NCBI RefSeq assembly: GCF_963082655.1
Contig: NC_081553.1
Location: 45,737,859 to 45,801,858, forward strand
Direction of reading: 5' to 3'
Length of the DNA: 64,000 bases
From: Stomoxys calcitrans
Lineage: Eukaryota; Arthropoda; Insecta; Diptera; Muscidae
A program made the translations under genes and the position numbers. Every line of letters begins with the position of its first letter. The stretch's first letter is position 1. Shown here one piece after another: positions 11,243 through 22,805 of the stretch. The notes beneath the pieces are model-generated. The model saw only the letters and a list, made by a program, of their open reading frames with translations, had not been told where the DNA came from and did no database searches.

Positions 11243-12277
11243 ATGGCTTATGTTGATGAATGATAATAACCAAACCGTTAAGTGTTTCGTCAGTACAAAA
11301 TCAATACTTGAATCACAAATCAATGATTTAAATTTGTCCCACTGGCTATTAGGTAATGCATACAGTTTGAAATTTAATCGATATAGAAATCAATCATTCG
11401 CAATGCAAGTGTAACTGTATACATTAGCAGACGATGTGACACCGCCAACGTTAGAGGAAGTCTGTGGTTTTGAATCTCTGAGGAAATTTCGATTAAGCAA
11501 AATTGTACATGATAAAATAAAGGTTTTTTCCGTAATGAAGTTTAAATAGTATGAGGGAGGAAATTGTTGAGCTTCACAAAAAAATTATCTCCATTGCAAA
11601 TTTTAGCATTGGTAAAATATTATAAAATGGTAGAACCTTTTCAAAAATGATTTAAACTAAATTACATTTACATTCTTATAACTTTCAACATTAACAAAGT
11701 TCTGGTTTGCGTCGCTCTAATAACTTGTCATATTAAATAAAAAATTAGGTATTAAAAATCAACAAATTTCAAATGACCCTGTATAGTTGAGCTTCAAAAT
11801 AAGGTTTTTTTTTTTTGTAAAACATTGTGACAAAAATACCTTAAATTTAGGTTATAGACTTCGGAATATCCTATAAATAATGCTTCGTTTACGATTTCTT
11901 TGTAATTGTTCACAATAACCTTCGTAGATTTTTGACCCCATTTTTGCCAAATACCTCACAAATTTGTGGTTGCACAATATGTGTGAACAGGTAGCTTAAC
12001 AATTGAAAGCTGAAATAAAAATATAAAATCGAAATTAAACTTGAAATTGAAATTGTAATAAATGTTTACTGCAATTGCAAATTTCAAGAAAAAAATGTAT
12101 ATTAAAGGTATTAAACCGCGTGAGAACATTACTCATTTTGTTGTTGACGTGCATAATTAACAATGCAAATTTTATCAATTGCAAAAACATTTTTGCTTTA
12201 AAATTAAATGAGCTGTTGTTTCAACCATGGAAATATGAAATTGTTTACGAATTTTTGCGTAAAATCAATTTAGACTA

Positions 12278-14911
12278 AACAAGTCAAAGCGTACTAAGTT
12301 CGACCGGGTCGAGTCTTGGTATCCCACCACCATGGATTCTGCTAAAATTTTATACAAAACTAGCTGACCCGGGCCCGCTCCGCTGCGCCTTCTTTTACTT
12401 TATATGGAACAAAAGTTTCCTTGGAATATTTATTTTCGAAGATCTTTTAGTGAATTTCCATGCTAACTTGACTAAGAGTTTAACAATATAAGTGCCTTTA
12501 TCTGAATCCCATATGATCTTTATTGGTCAACGAATTTAAGTTTGGATGTTAGGTGTATTCCATTCTTAAAATACTTTATTTCAGCCCGCTACTCTCATGA
12601 TGTCTGATTTAGGGGTGTTTTCGGGGGAGAGGTGGTCCCCCAGGTACTTCGCCCTGAAAAAATATCAGCATCGTGCTCTTCTCTCAAATACCATTTATTT
12701 AAACCCCATATTGCCATTAGCTTAAGAGGAGTTTACAGGATGAGGCGTCCCCCAAAACACATGGCCACAAAAAAGGTTATCAAATTCGTTTTCTAATCTC
12801 AAATGCCTTTCATTTGAGCCACATATTGGCATGGTCGAAAAATTGATTCCCTTTGGGGGTGTTTTGGGAAAGGGGTGATGCCCTAAATATATGGTCCTAC
12901 ATTGGGATATCAAATTCGTATTCTACTCTCAAATACCTCAATTTGAGCCCCATATAGCGATGGTCAGTAAAAAATTGCTGTTTGTGGGGCATTTTGGGAA
13001 AGGGGTTGACCCCCAGAAAATTGGTCCCGAAAGTGGGTATCAATTCTTGCTCTAACCCATAATTCCTTACATTTAAGCTCCACAGTGACATGGTCGGTAA
13101 ATATGGCCGATTTAGGGGTGTTTTGGGGATTGGGGTGGTCCCCCAAACACTAAGCCCGGAAAAATATCAGTTCTATTCTCATATATCTATGTATCATTTA
13201 TTTGAACCCCATATTTTGGGAAAGGGGTTGACACCCAGAAAATTGGTCCCGAAAGTGGGTACCAATTCCTGCTCTATATATCATTTATATATATCAAACT
13301 CGTTGTCTAATCTCATTTAAACTCCTTATTGCAACAGTCAGCAAATATATCCGGTTTGGGGTATTGGCCCTAAAAACTATAAATATTTAGTTCCACTCTC
13401 TTTACGACCCAAATTGTCTTGGGGGTTGTTACGGTGGTGGGACGTCCCCTAGACAGTTGACCCCTAATGTTGATATCAGATACGTGGTCTACTCCCACAT
13501 ACCTATAAATTGAGCCCCATATTTCCATAGTCGGCAAACATGAACGGCTTGGGGGTGTTTTGGGAGATGGGCGGCCACTCAGTGAGTTGGCCTTGAAAAT
13601 ATATATCGGATTCGTGTTCTACTCTAAAAACCCTCTTATGTGAGCCTCATATTGCAATAGTCAGAAAATACTTACTATTTGGGTAGTGTTGTAGGGTTGG
13701 GGTGGCCCCATAGACACATTTCCTGAATATTGATATCAGATTCGTGCTTTACTCACAAAGACCTTTAATTTGAGCCCTATATTGCTATGGTCGTAAATTT
13801 GTTCCCTTTGGGGATGTTTTTGGCGAGAGGCGGCCCCCAAACACTTGGTCCCATATTTTGATATCAGATTCGTATTCTACATTCAAATACCTTTTATTTA
13901 AGCCCCATATTCCCATGGTCAATAAATAAGTCCTGTTTGTACCTAGTACCCTATTTTCACCACGGGATCATTATGCACCACCTGCGAAAATTTCAAGAAA
14001 ACAGATTCAGCCGTTTCTGAGCCTATAAGGAACCCACAAACAAACACAAATAGATTTTTATATATAAGAAGATACCAGGTTATAGACCGATTTAGACCAT
14101 ACTAGACACAGCTGTTGCAAAATTTCAGCCAAATCGGACAAAAATTGCAGCTTGTAAGGGCTCAAGAAGTCATATCGGGCTATCGATTTATATGGAGGCT
14201 ATATGAAGTTATAGACTGATTTAGATTATACTTGACAGAGCTGTGGAAAGTCGCAACGGAACACTACATGCAAAATTTTAGCAAAATAGGATGAAAATTT
14301 TGGCTTTCAGAATTTTAAGAAATCAAAGGGGGAGATCGGTTTATATGGGCTCTATACCAGGTTATAGACCGATTTAAACCATACATGACACAGCTGTTGA
14401 AAGTCATAATCGAACACCACATGCAAAATGTCAGCCTTATCGGACAGAAATTGCGGCTTGTAAGGGCTCAAGAATATGGGAGCTATATCAGGTTGAAAAC
14501 CGATTTAGACCGTACTTAGCACAGTTGTTGGAAGTCGTAACAGAACACTATGTGCAAAATGTAAGCAAAATCGGACAATAATTACGGCTTCCAAAAGCTC
14601 AAGAAATCAAATGCGTTGATCGGTTTATATGGGAGCTATATCTAAATCTGAACCATTGTGGCACATTTGCAATCTCCAACGACCTGCATCAGTAATAAGT
14701 ATCTGTGTAAGACTTCAAGCGGCTAGCTTTACGCGTTCGATCGCTATCATGGTTTCGACAGACGGACGGTCGGACATGGCTAGATCGACTAAGAATGTCG
14801 AGACGATCCGGAATATATATACTTTATGGGGCCGCAAACCAATATTTCGAGGTGTTACAAACCGAATGACTAGATTAGTATACCCCCATTCTATGGCGGT
14901 GTGTAAAAAAA
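12278..14911 (-). mobile_element. R153b element split by a Helitron
   Basis: The tail (AACAAGTCAAAGCGTACTAA on the plus strand, then a GTTCGACCGGGTCGAG palindrome and 'cccaccaccatggattctgc') lies at 12278-12359. The body resumes at 14073 with units repeating about every 153 bp and the head closes at about 14911 ('tacccccattctatggcggt'). Removing 12360-14072 gives one continuous element. Confidence 0.75.
12360..14072 (-). mobile_element. Helitron-like element R131, end-to-end copy
   Basis: On the minus strand it starts A|TCTTCTTATATATAAAAATC and ends GCGCAGCGGAGCGGGCCCGG..TCAGCTAG|T, that is 5' TC, 3' CTAG, and an A-T insertion site, which is the Helitron signature. The subterminal GC-rich end could form the usual hairpin. 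The interior is a tandem run of about 131 bp units ('ccatattgcc(a)tggtc', 'gggtgttttggg', 'caaatacctttcatttgagcc'). No Rep/helicase; non-autonomous. Confidence 0.7.
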
Positions 14912-14939
14912 TATTCTTTGAATAGGAAGCATTGAACAA

Positions 14940-15960
14940 TATGGAATTTTACTTTACTTACTTCAATTTGCTATGACGGAACTTTTGTTCCACTAGCCGA
15001 ACGTAGAATATCGTTCCAAGCACCTCGATCTTCTGCTCTCATTTAAAAATCTCTGACACCAAGTTTCTAGGAGCCTCCCACCACTTTATCTTTCCATCGG
15101 GCTTTTGGTCGTCCCGTTGCCTTCAAAAGACTTCTTTGCTGGAGCCTCTTCATCCATTCTGACAACATGCCCTAGCCAATGCAGCCGTTGCATTTTGATA
15201 CGTGTAACTATGCTATCATCGTCATACAGGTCATAGAGCTTGTTGTTCATATGATGACTATATTATCTATTAGCGCAATCTAGTCCATATAGTTTACAAA
15301 GAATCTTTCTCTCAAACACTCCAAGTACAGCCTCATCTACTTTCACAAGTACCCATGCCTCAGAATTATATAACAAAACGGATAGTATCAGTGTCTTGCA
15401 TAGTGTAATTTTCATCTATCAAGAAGTGGCCTTGTTTCTAAGCTGCTTAATTAATCCAAAGTAGCATCTGTTTGCCAGTATTATTCTTCGCTTTATCCCA
15501 AAACTGGTGTCATTCGTCCCAGCAGTTGGATAAAATGTTCTTTCAATATCCTTAGCAAGTTAAAGTTACCAGATTACAAGGTAACTTTATAGTTTTTAGA
15601 GCTCACAACAAGCCGATTACTGGCTTAGGTGTTTGTGCATAGGGGCATGAGACGGATTAATATCTGCACCCTCTTTGCAACTTAACCTGCCAAATTTCCT
15701 TCTTTATCTCTGCAGGAGGGTGTGCCTGCACCAAAGCCATTGGTTTGATGTTTAATTCTTTGGTAGAATTTCCGGACTTCTTCTGACTCCTGTACATCTC
15801 AATTCGCTCACACTCACGTCTTTCCATCTCTTTTTTCTTTCTGTTGAATATACGTTTCTCCTCTCTCCTTTTCTCCCGATACCCATTTTCAACCCGGACT
15901 TATCTCGTGGAGGCTAAACTTTCCGACTGTTGGACCAAAGATATCTTCCTTAGATCACGA
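14940..15960 (-). pseudogene. RTE-type LINE relic, most of RT deleted
   Basis: Minus strand 15930-15690 codes a basic linker (RIFNRKKKEMERRECERIEM then FYQRIKHQTNGF) seen between endonuclease and RT in RTE-like LINEs, with SCRDKEGNLAG. After a junction near 15540-15580 the C-terminal region follows: KITLCKTLILSVLLYNSEAW (15400 downward), GVFERKILCKLYGLDC, then LYDLYDDDSIVTRIKMQRLH WLGHVVRMDEEAP at about 15230-15130. Stops and frameshifts throughout. The RT catalytic YADD region is absent. Confidence 0.75.
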
Positions 15961-16424
15961 ATCTAATATTCACTTTCGGGACCAATTGTCTGAAGTTTCC
16001 ACGCCTACGACACGCTCCGTAAATAACCCCCCAAAGGAGTTATAGACCATCATGACAATATGGGACTCAAATAAAAAGTTTTTTGAAGTAGAATACAATA
16101 ACAGACATATTAATCAATCATAACAGTACGGTATTTGAACAGTATGATACAAGAAATTAACTATGACGGCTGATTTTGGATCCAAGCATCTGAGAGGAGG
16201 ATATTTTTCTAACACCACCGCAAAGAGGCTAATTAAGCGATCATGGCAGTATGGAAATCAAGCGAGATGTATTTGAATAGTTGAGTACGAAGTTGGCGTT
16301 TAACCGTTAGAAGGGTAGGCCCAAAAAGGAAGACAGAATCAAAGCTATTGGATACTAGATTACACTACATAAGTGACATTTTTCCGCGCTTTGAAAGTGA
16401 AAGCGTAGTGGAGCGGGTTTGATT
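15961..16424. other. Spacer with a decayed R131 unit
   Basis: 16030-16150 keeps 'catgacaatatgggactcaaat' and a following 'gaagtagaatac', matching one R131 unit. The remainder shows nothing recognisable. Confidence 0.5.
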
Positions 16425-16650
16425 GACATTTTAGCTCAATGATAAAAAAAACCTCCCATTTATAGTTGAGTCCATGAGGCGTGTTGATTAGCACTAAATG
16501 TTTGTACTAAATCCTTACATGGGTTATTTATTTACAATTATCGCTACTTTTATTGAAGGTATAACCACTGTCGAAAATTTTTTCTGATATTTATGCCATA
16601 ATTCGAACCCATGCCTTCAGTAACATTGCCGAAGATTGATGATGTTAGTT
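16425..16650 (-). repeat. highly diverged SINE relic
   Basis: 'agctcaatgata', 'ctcccatttatag', 'gaaaattttttctgat' and 'attcgaacccatgccttcag' occur in the same order as in the SINE at 37236-37547, with heavy divergence and a missing A-box end. Confidence 0.45.
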
Positions 16651-16729
16651 ACCATCACTAACACTAACTAACGACAAATTCAGCGCCATCTATTGGGGAA
16701 TATTAATTATTTGAACAACAACGCAAACC

Positions 16730-17243
16730 CGAAAAAATGGAGAGAATTTATTTGGCGGGCCTCAAGACAGTGGGATCAAAATGCATGGCAGAGTGTTTGG
16801 GGGCCCCGAACGTACTCCGGACTCATATCGTTGTGCTGGCCTTGGTTCCCGGGCACATCGGTGTTCTGCGAAAAGGGAAGGTGGACGAGTATGCCAGGAG
16901 GGGACTCTCCACAGCAGGCAGGAGTAGCTGTCCCTTGATAAGGGGTCACTGAGCTCGATAAATGGAGTCATAACGGAACATTGTGCGTTGGGCAATATGG
17001 CTGCGCATAGGTGTCCCGTACAACGACTACTCTGGACCGAGCACGCGATCGGGTGTACAGGTCATAGGCTTTCCATGGAGGCGGTTCATCTCCGATCTCG
17101 GAGATCTTGCAGATGTGTCTCTGGGGAGATTTCTCAGATACGTGGATGAGACGCGTTTTGATTCGACGAGAGACGCAATGAGATCTTCATGCATGCGCAG
17201 ACGCGGAGAAACAACGTCTGTCACTTGGCGAATGAATACTTAA
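16730..17243 (+). pseudogene. LINE C-terminal relic (end of RNase H onward)
   Basis: Frame starting at 16737 reads VLALVPGHIGVLRKGKVDEY ARRGLSTAG, the last RNase H motif (WVPGH..GN..VDEYAR in related LINEs). A second frame at 17080-17165 reads ISDLGDLADVSLGRFLRYVD ETRF, the typical C-terminal tail of such ORF2 proteins. Frameshifted, 5' truncated, no 3' end identified. Confidence 0.65.
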
Positions 17244-17544
17244 ATGAGTGTATATTTTATTGATAGGATCCCAAAAATGGTCTTCTTTTGAAAAAAGGGG
17301 TTAAAGCTTTTTATAGGTTAATCATCTTATTTGAACCATTTATAATGAAGTTGGGGCCATCATAGCTCAGAGGTTATCTCCTGCTAGTGCTGGCGATATT
17401 TGTAATGTGACACTTGCTGTGAATAAACAGTGTAAACTTAGTGTTGTCATTGATATGAGAGAAGTATCCTCACTAAATGGAATATACGAATAGAATAAAA
17501 ACATGTTTGTAGAATTAATGGTGAAACGTAATAGGCAAAACGGA
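17244..17544. other. Spacer, nothing recognised
   Basis: About 300 bp of AT-rich DNA. A short stretch near 17355-17410 ('catagctcagaggttatctc') vaguely resembles a tRNA A box but has no B box or cloverleaf partner. Confidence 0.4.
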
Positions 17545-18450
17545 TTTGATTCTGGATTCTGCTAAAAATATACCCTTATTAACTGAGTTTGTCTCAAGAA
17601 GTCAAATAGGGATATTGGAATCGGTTTATATGGTGGCTATATATGTTTATAGACCGATTTGGATCATACGTGCATGGATAGTGAAAGTCATAACACAAGT
17701 CATGGTTCCGGATAAAAATTTAAGCTTCTACGGGCTCATGAAGTCTAATCCGGGAATCGGTTTATATGGGGGCTATATCTGTTTGTAGGCCGATTCAGAC
17801 CACACTTGGAAGTTGAAACTCATAACTTAAATCTTTGTTCCAAATTTCAGCCAAATCGGATGAAAATTTAGGCTTCTAGGGGCTCAAGAAATCAAATCGA
17901 GAGATTGGTTTAACTTGGTAAATATAAATTTGCCCATGAACATTCCAATTTGGAACTGGGCCAAACCTCTCCGATTCAATTTTAAGGTCAATGATAAGGT
18001 ACCCCTTTTTTATAGCCGGATTCGAATGGCGTGTCGCAGAGCGCCACCTCTTTGGGGAGAAGTTTTTACATGGCAAGGTACCTCACAAATGTCGCCTGCA
18101 TAAGGAGGGATAAGTACCGCTGAACATTTTTCTGATGTTCCCGCCAGGATTCGAACCCAGTCGTGCAGCGTCATAGGCGGACATGCTAACCTCTGCGCTA
18201 CGGTATCCTCCAGTTTATATGGATGCTATATCCAAAACTGAATCGATATGACCCATTTGCAATCACCAACGATGTACATAAATAGGAAGTATCTGTGCAA
18301 AATTTGAAGTTGCTAGTTTTACGCGGTCGACTGCTATCCTGATTTCGACGGACGGGCGGACTAACATGGCTAGATCGCCTCAGAATGTCGAGACGGTCCA
18401 GAATATATGGGGGTCGCAGATTGATATTTCGAGGTGTTGCAAACGGATTA
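17545..18450 (-). mobile_element. R153b element split by a SINE
   Basis: Starts with tail-proximal 'tggattctgctaaaaatata', continues with units at about 17620 and 17765 and one broken by the SINE, then 'atgacccatttgcaatcacc' and a head portion to about 18450 ('gatatttcgaggtgttgcaaac'). The outer head end is lost. Confidence 0.7.
17925..18212 (-). repeat. tRNA-headed SINE
   Basis: Minus-strand head GGATACCGTAGCGCAGAGG (A box) and, further in, GGTTCGAATCCTGGC-like B box (plus strand 'ccaggattcgaaccc' at 18136-18150). The body matches the other SINEs. The interrupted R153b unit shows 'ggttta' on the left and 'agttta' on the right, a probable short target duplication. Confidence 0.8.
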
Positions 18451-19265
18451 ACAAAGAGTCAAGGTTTCAAAAAAGTGTCAAAATCATCCTTGAGAGTCAC
18501 AACGGTAGGACTGAGTGGGGGCATACGCTCCGGGGAAACACTGGCGTGGTGATTTGGTGGATGGAGCGAGGAGCAGTGTATTGCGTCATCATAATTTTTC
18601 ACCAAGGACATGAACATTTAGACAGACGGACATAGCTAAATCGAATTAGAAAACCATTCTGAGTCGACCTGTATGCTTATCTATGGGTCTAACTCTCTTC
18701 TTTTTAGGTATTACCAAAAATTCACTAATTTACAATAGCCTGTACCATTGAATTGGTTTAGGATATAAAAACAGTTTGAGCGCTTAGATTTCAATATAAT
18801 TTGTATATGCACCTTATCATTTTTGTCCTTTGGCTTATATAATTTTTAATTATTTTTTGATTTATTTTAACAAATTAAATAAATTCAATTGAAGCTGAGT
18901 GAATAGGAAAATCACTCAATTGTCGAGAAAAAGCCTCACACTGTGCGCAGCTGCTACAGCAACACTTGGCGCAGACGCAACGCCAACTTACCACCAGCCA
19001 TGGCTTCATTCCACTCAAAGAAAACAAAAGTAAATGACGCTCAAACAGACGAAAGCGTTAACGTTAACGCTTAAGGCGACAATGACAACAAACGAAGGCG
19101 CTGTTAACAGCTTTTTGGCTAAGGCAAACTGCGATGGCAGTTAAAAGTGAACACGTTTCGGTGACGCTGTCTGCACAAGTGAAGGAGCGCGCGCATACTC
19201 GCCCCACTCGTAACGGTCTGAGCATTTGTTTGCGTTCAAGTCTGCCCGTGTGTACATCGCTGGAG
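18451..19265. other. Unclassified spacer upstream of the candidate exon
   Basis: 18451-18640 is GC-richer and of unknown origin. 18700-18890 is AT-rich. 18940-19260 is GC-richer, without repeats I recognise, and looks like 5' flanking DNA of a fly gene. A short ORF at 19134-19355 lacks any known domain. Confidence 0.4.
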
Positions 19266-19301
19266 TGTCAGTGCTTACCTGCCAGATTTGTATGGCGGAT
19301 T
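19266..19301 (+). promoter_or_regulatory. possible initiator/DPE core promoter
   Basis: TCAGT at 19268-19272 fits the insect initiator, with GGATT at +28 (four of five downstream-element positions). No TATA box. Such short matches occur by chance; support comes mainly from the following 5'UTR-like sequence and splice donor. Confidence 0.25.
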
Positions 19302-20581
19302 GTATTCCATATCGGTGTTTTTTGGATTTTCTTCACCAGCAATTGGCCAAAGTAATCAGTTAATTGTGGGACATACAACGTAAAGGTTGTAAAGCGCGGA
19401 TAACGGTTCAAGCTGTTTATTTTCTTGTGTATTTTGGTAAAAGAAAATAAAAACACCCAACGAAAAGAAGTGATTTTCTAGTGAATTGAAGTGAAACAAC
19501 CCCAACAACATAATCACAGTGAAATGCTAAGAGAATCATATGGCCGTGAAGTTAAAATGAAGATGTCTTAAAGAAGAATATCTTAATTGAATTATAACGA
19601 ATAAAAAAAAAAACGGCCAAAGCATTGTTGCTGTACTGCTGCTACGCACAATTCCAACCTCAAAAAAAAAAATTAACTACAATTCATACGGGGAAAGTTA
19701 GGCGGAAGAAAGTAATAAACAATTTAATTCAAATTCTAAAGAAGAAGCTAAGAAAAGAAGAAACAAATCATCACACATAATATTTTGTTTTCACATGCCA
19801 TATTGATGACAAGCATTTGTTGGTGGGGGTAAATAGAAAACAACAACAACAACAAGAATAACAAGAACAAAAGAAAAAACAACAATAACAATAGGTTCTT
19901 GGCTTCCACCTATGAGTGTTTGTGTGTGTGTGTGTGTACTATAGTTTGTGTGTATTGTCATACCGGACACAGACTAGTAGCTGACTGATGTAAACAAAAG
20001 ACTTAAGACACAAACTTTTCAAAGTGCATATTCTCGCTCTCCATACATGTGGCGGCGGGAGACCAACAAATATTGCAAATAATACGACAAAAATCATATG
20101 ATTAACGTACTTTAACGTTTCTTTGCGTAATTAAGGCCATTTCGTTTTGTGGTTTTATCCGCTCCGAGTGTTTGTGTGTGTGTGTGAGCGCGATTTTTTT
20201 TGTTTATTATCTTGCGGTGGCATTAAAGTCATACACTCCGCAGCCAATCTTAGTGTTAATTAGTAAGCAGTACATCTACTATAGAAAAGAAAAAACCTAC
20301 AAAAACATACACATTTGCCAGAAGCATACACAGAGCAATCTAATTCATTTCATTGATGCCATAATTGGATTAAAAATATTTCCTTTGGTGTTTTTGTATT
20401 TCCTTCTTGTGAAGTACTCGAAAAAACTGTAACAGCGACAACAACTACAGCAGCTTTTTTGTGAGCTACAACAACAGCCAAGATTTGTTACCAACTGTAG
20501 CTACGTTATTGTCAAAATTAAAGTCATTAACAGCACAATTGCCACTTGCAGCAGATTTTATTTTAACAACATGATTTTAAG
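19270..20581 (+). other. candidate first exon / long 5'UTR with splice donor
   Basis: The sequence is free of the window's interspersed repeats, rich in ACA and CAG runs ('aacaacaacaacaacaag') and short (TG)n tracts, the usual texture of long 5' leaders in flies. It ends TTTTAAG|GTAAGTTTA, a near-perfect donor at 20581/20582. An ATG at 20571 in the context ACAAC-ATG would give a three-codon coding start (ATG ATT TTA AG) split by the intron, but many upstream ATGs precede it. No downstream acceptor or coding exon was found in the window. Exon start is uncertain. Confidence 0.35.
19994..20019 (+). promoter_or_regulatory. 26 bp dispersed motif, copy 4
   Basis: AACAAAAGACTTAAG, AC, ACAAACTTT. 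The only copy inside the candidate first exon. Confidence 0.5.
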
Positions 20582-21318
20582 GTAAGTTTAATGCGAATGT
20601 GTGCATTTATGCTTTTGCGGAAAGACAACAACTTTGTTGTAGGCTTTTTGCTACAAATGGTTACAATTAAAATTCTTACATTGCCTTAGCTCACAAAACG
20701 TGTCTTGAGAATTGAGTGTTGCTCGACTCGGTTTGCCTCCTTTTCAAAAATTGCAACTGGCGTTATTTTTGCGAATTCTGACATTTTTTGACATGTGTCT
20801 GCAAGGAATTAAATCGTGAAAAATCTCATTAAAAATTCCATATAGGCATATTTTTGGTAACTCCATGGAATACTAACATGTATTTGCTTCATGCATTATT
20901 TGCAAATTGTACACCAAAAGCTTTTTAAATTTTTCTCTGAAGGCAATATATCAATGAACTTTCTTATAAGATAAAACTTGAGAGACATTTTTTCTAAAGA
21001 CTAAATTTAATGTATTTTTTTATATATTGAGTAAATTTATTTATTCTCTCAGGACAAATTAAAAAAAAATTTCAAACCTTCTCTAAAAAACAAAAAAATT
21101 ATAAAATTTTCTCTAAAGACAAAATTTTAACAAATTTTCCTTTCAAGCCAAAACTTGAATAAGTGTTCTCTCATAACTAAATTTTTTTGAAATTTTCTCA
21201 AATAATGAAGCTAATGTTCTTTAAGTACAAATTTCAATAAAATTGTCTGTAGTATAAACAATTTTAGAAAATTTCCCCTATAGACAAAATTTCAACGTAA
21301 TCATGCATAAAGTTTATA
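20582..21318. repeat. AT-rich spacer; degenerate ~30 bp tandem array from about 20930
   Basis: Repeats of the type 'aaattttctctaaagacaaa' at irregular spacing near 30 bp run from about 20930 to 21300. A matching stretch continues at 22636-22805, on the other side of the mariner fragment and R153b element. Confidence 0.6.
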
Positions 21319-21496
21319 AAGGGTGATTTTTTTGAGGTTAGGATTTTCATGCATTAGTATTTGACAGATCACGTGGGATTTCAGACATGGTGTCAAAGAG
21401 AAAGATGCTCAGTATGCTTTGACATTTCATCATGAATAGACTTACTAACGAACAACGCTTGCAAATCATTGAATTTTATTACCAAAATCAGTGTTC
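21319..21496 (+). mobile_element. mariner 5' end fragment
   Basis: Starts after TA (21317-21318) with AAGGGTGATTTTTTTGAGG and runs through the start of the transposase (ATGAATAGACTTACTAACGA at 21432), nearly identical to 48485-48662. It breaks off abruptly at about 21496, joined to R153b sequence ('ctcaagaagt'). Confidence 0.85.
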
Positions 21497-22635
21497 TGCT
21501 CAAGAAGTAAAATAAAATAGATCGATATATATGGGAGCTGTATCGGGCTACAGACCGATTCAGACCATAATAAACACGTATGTTGATGGGCATGAGAGGC
21601 AAATCGGATAACAATTGCGACCTTTAGAGGCCCAAGAAGCCAAGACCCAATATCGCTTTATATTGGGTTGCCCATTGCGGATTTTTCATATAGTCGGTGT
21701 TGACAAATTTTTTCACAGCTTGTGACTCTGCAATTGCATTCTTTCTTCTGTCAGTTATCAGCTGTTACTTTTAACTTGCTTTAGAAAAAAAGTGTAAAAA
21801 AGTATATTTGATTAAAGTTCATTCTAAGCTTTATTAAAAATGCATTTACTTTCTTTTAAAAAATCCGCATTTACTTTTTGGGCAACCCAATATGACAGCT
21901 GGATCAGGTTATGAACCGATTTGAACCTTATTTAAAACAGTTGTTGAAAGTATGAATAAAATACGTCATGCAAAATTTCAACAAAATCGGATAGGAATTG
22001 CGCCCTCTAGACGCTTAAGATGTCAAGTCCCCAGATCTGTTTGTATGACACCTATATCAGGTTATGAACCAATTTGATCCATAATTGACGCAGTTGTTGG
22101 ATATCATAATAGAACACGTTGTGCAAATTTTCATTCCAATCGGAAAAGAATTGCCTCTAGAGGCTCAAGAAATCAAGACCCAACAACGGTTTATATGGCA
22201 GCAATATTAGGTTATGGACCGATTTAAACCATACTTGGCGCAATTGTTGGAAGTGATACCAAAACATCACGTGCAAAATTTCAGTCAAATCGGACCAGAA
22301 TTGCGCCCTCTAGAGACTCAAGAAGTCAACACCCAAGATTGGTTTATATGGCAGCTACATCACAACATGAACCGATATGGCCCATTTACAATGCCAACTG
22401 ACCTACACTAATAAGAAGTATTTGTGCAAAATTTCAAGCGGTTAGCTTTACTCCTTCCGAAGTTATCGTGCTTTCGACAGACAGACGGACGGACATGGCT
22501 AGATCGACTTAAAATGACATGACGATCAAGAATATATACACTTTATGGAGTCTAAGATGCATATTTCGAGGTGTTGAAAACAGAATGACGAAATTAGTGT
22601 ACCCCCATCCTATGGTGGAGGATATAAAAATAAAA
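21497..22635 (-). mobile_element. R153b element with head, MITE inside, tail lost
   Basis: Units spaced about 153 bp (for example 'ggcagc' at 22197 and 22350), then 'gacagacggacggacatggc', and the head closing at about 22630 ('cccccatcctatggtggagg'). Interrupted by MITE copy B. Confidence 0.8.
21663..21890. mobile_element. mariner-type MITE, copy B
   Basis: TTGGGTTGCCC at the left and GGGCAACCCAA at the right, flanked by TA on both sides (21661-21662 and 21891-21892). Deleting it and one TA restores a normal R153b unit ('tcgctttatatgacagctgg'). Confidence 0.9.
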
Positions 22636-22805
22636 CTTCAATAAAAATTTCTCTTAAAGTAAATGTTTATTCAAAGTTTCCCTACAAGCGAAATTTATAT
22701 AAAACTTTCTACATTAAAATTTCAATAAAATTTTCTGCTTCAACAAAACTTTTCTAGGATATTTCTTAGAAATATCACTAAAATTTTCTTTAAAGGCAAA
22801 ATTTT
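22636..22805. repeat. degenerate ~30 bp tandem array, right part
   Basis: 'aataaaattttctgcttcaac' and 'cactaaaattttctttaaag' continue the pattern of 20930-21300. Confidence 0.55.

Larger units (their letters stand above)
10991..12277. other. AT-rich unique spacer with two copies of the 26 bp motif
   Basis: No supported gene. Small open frames (for example 11202-11414) have no recognisable domain and AT-rich composition typical of spacer DNA. Confidence 0.6.
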
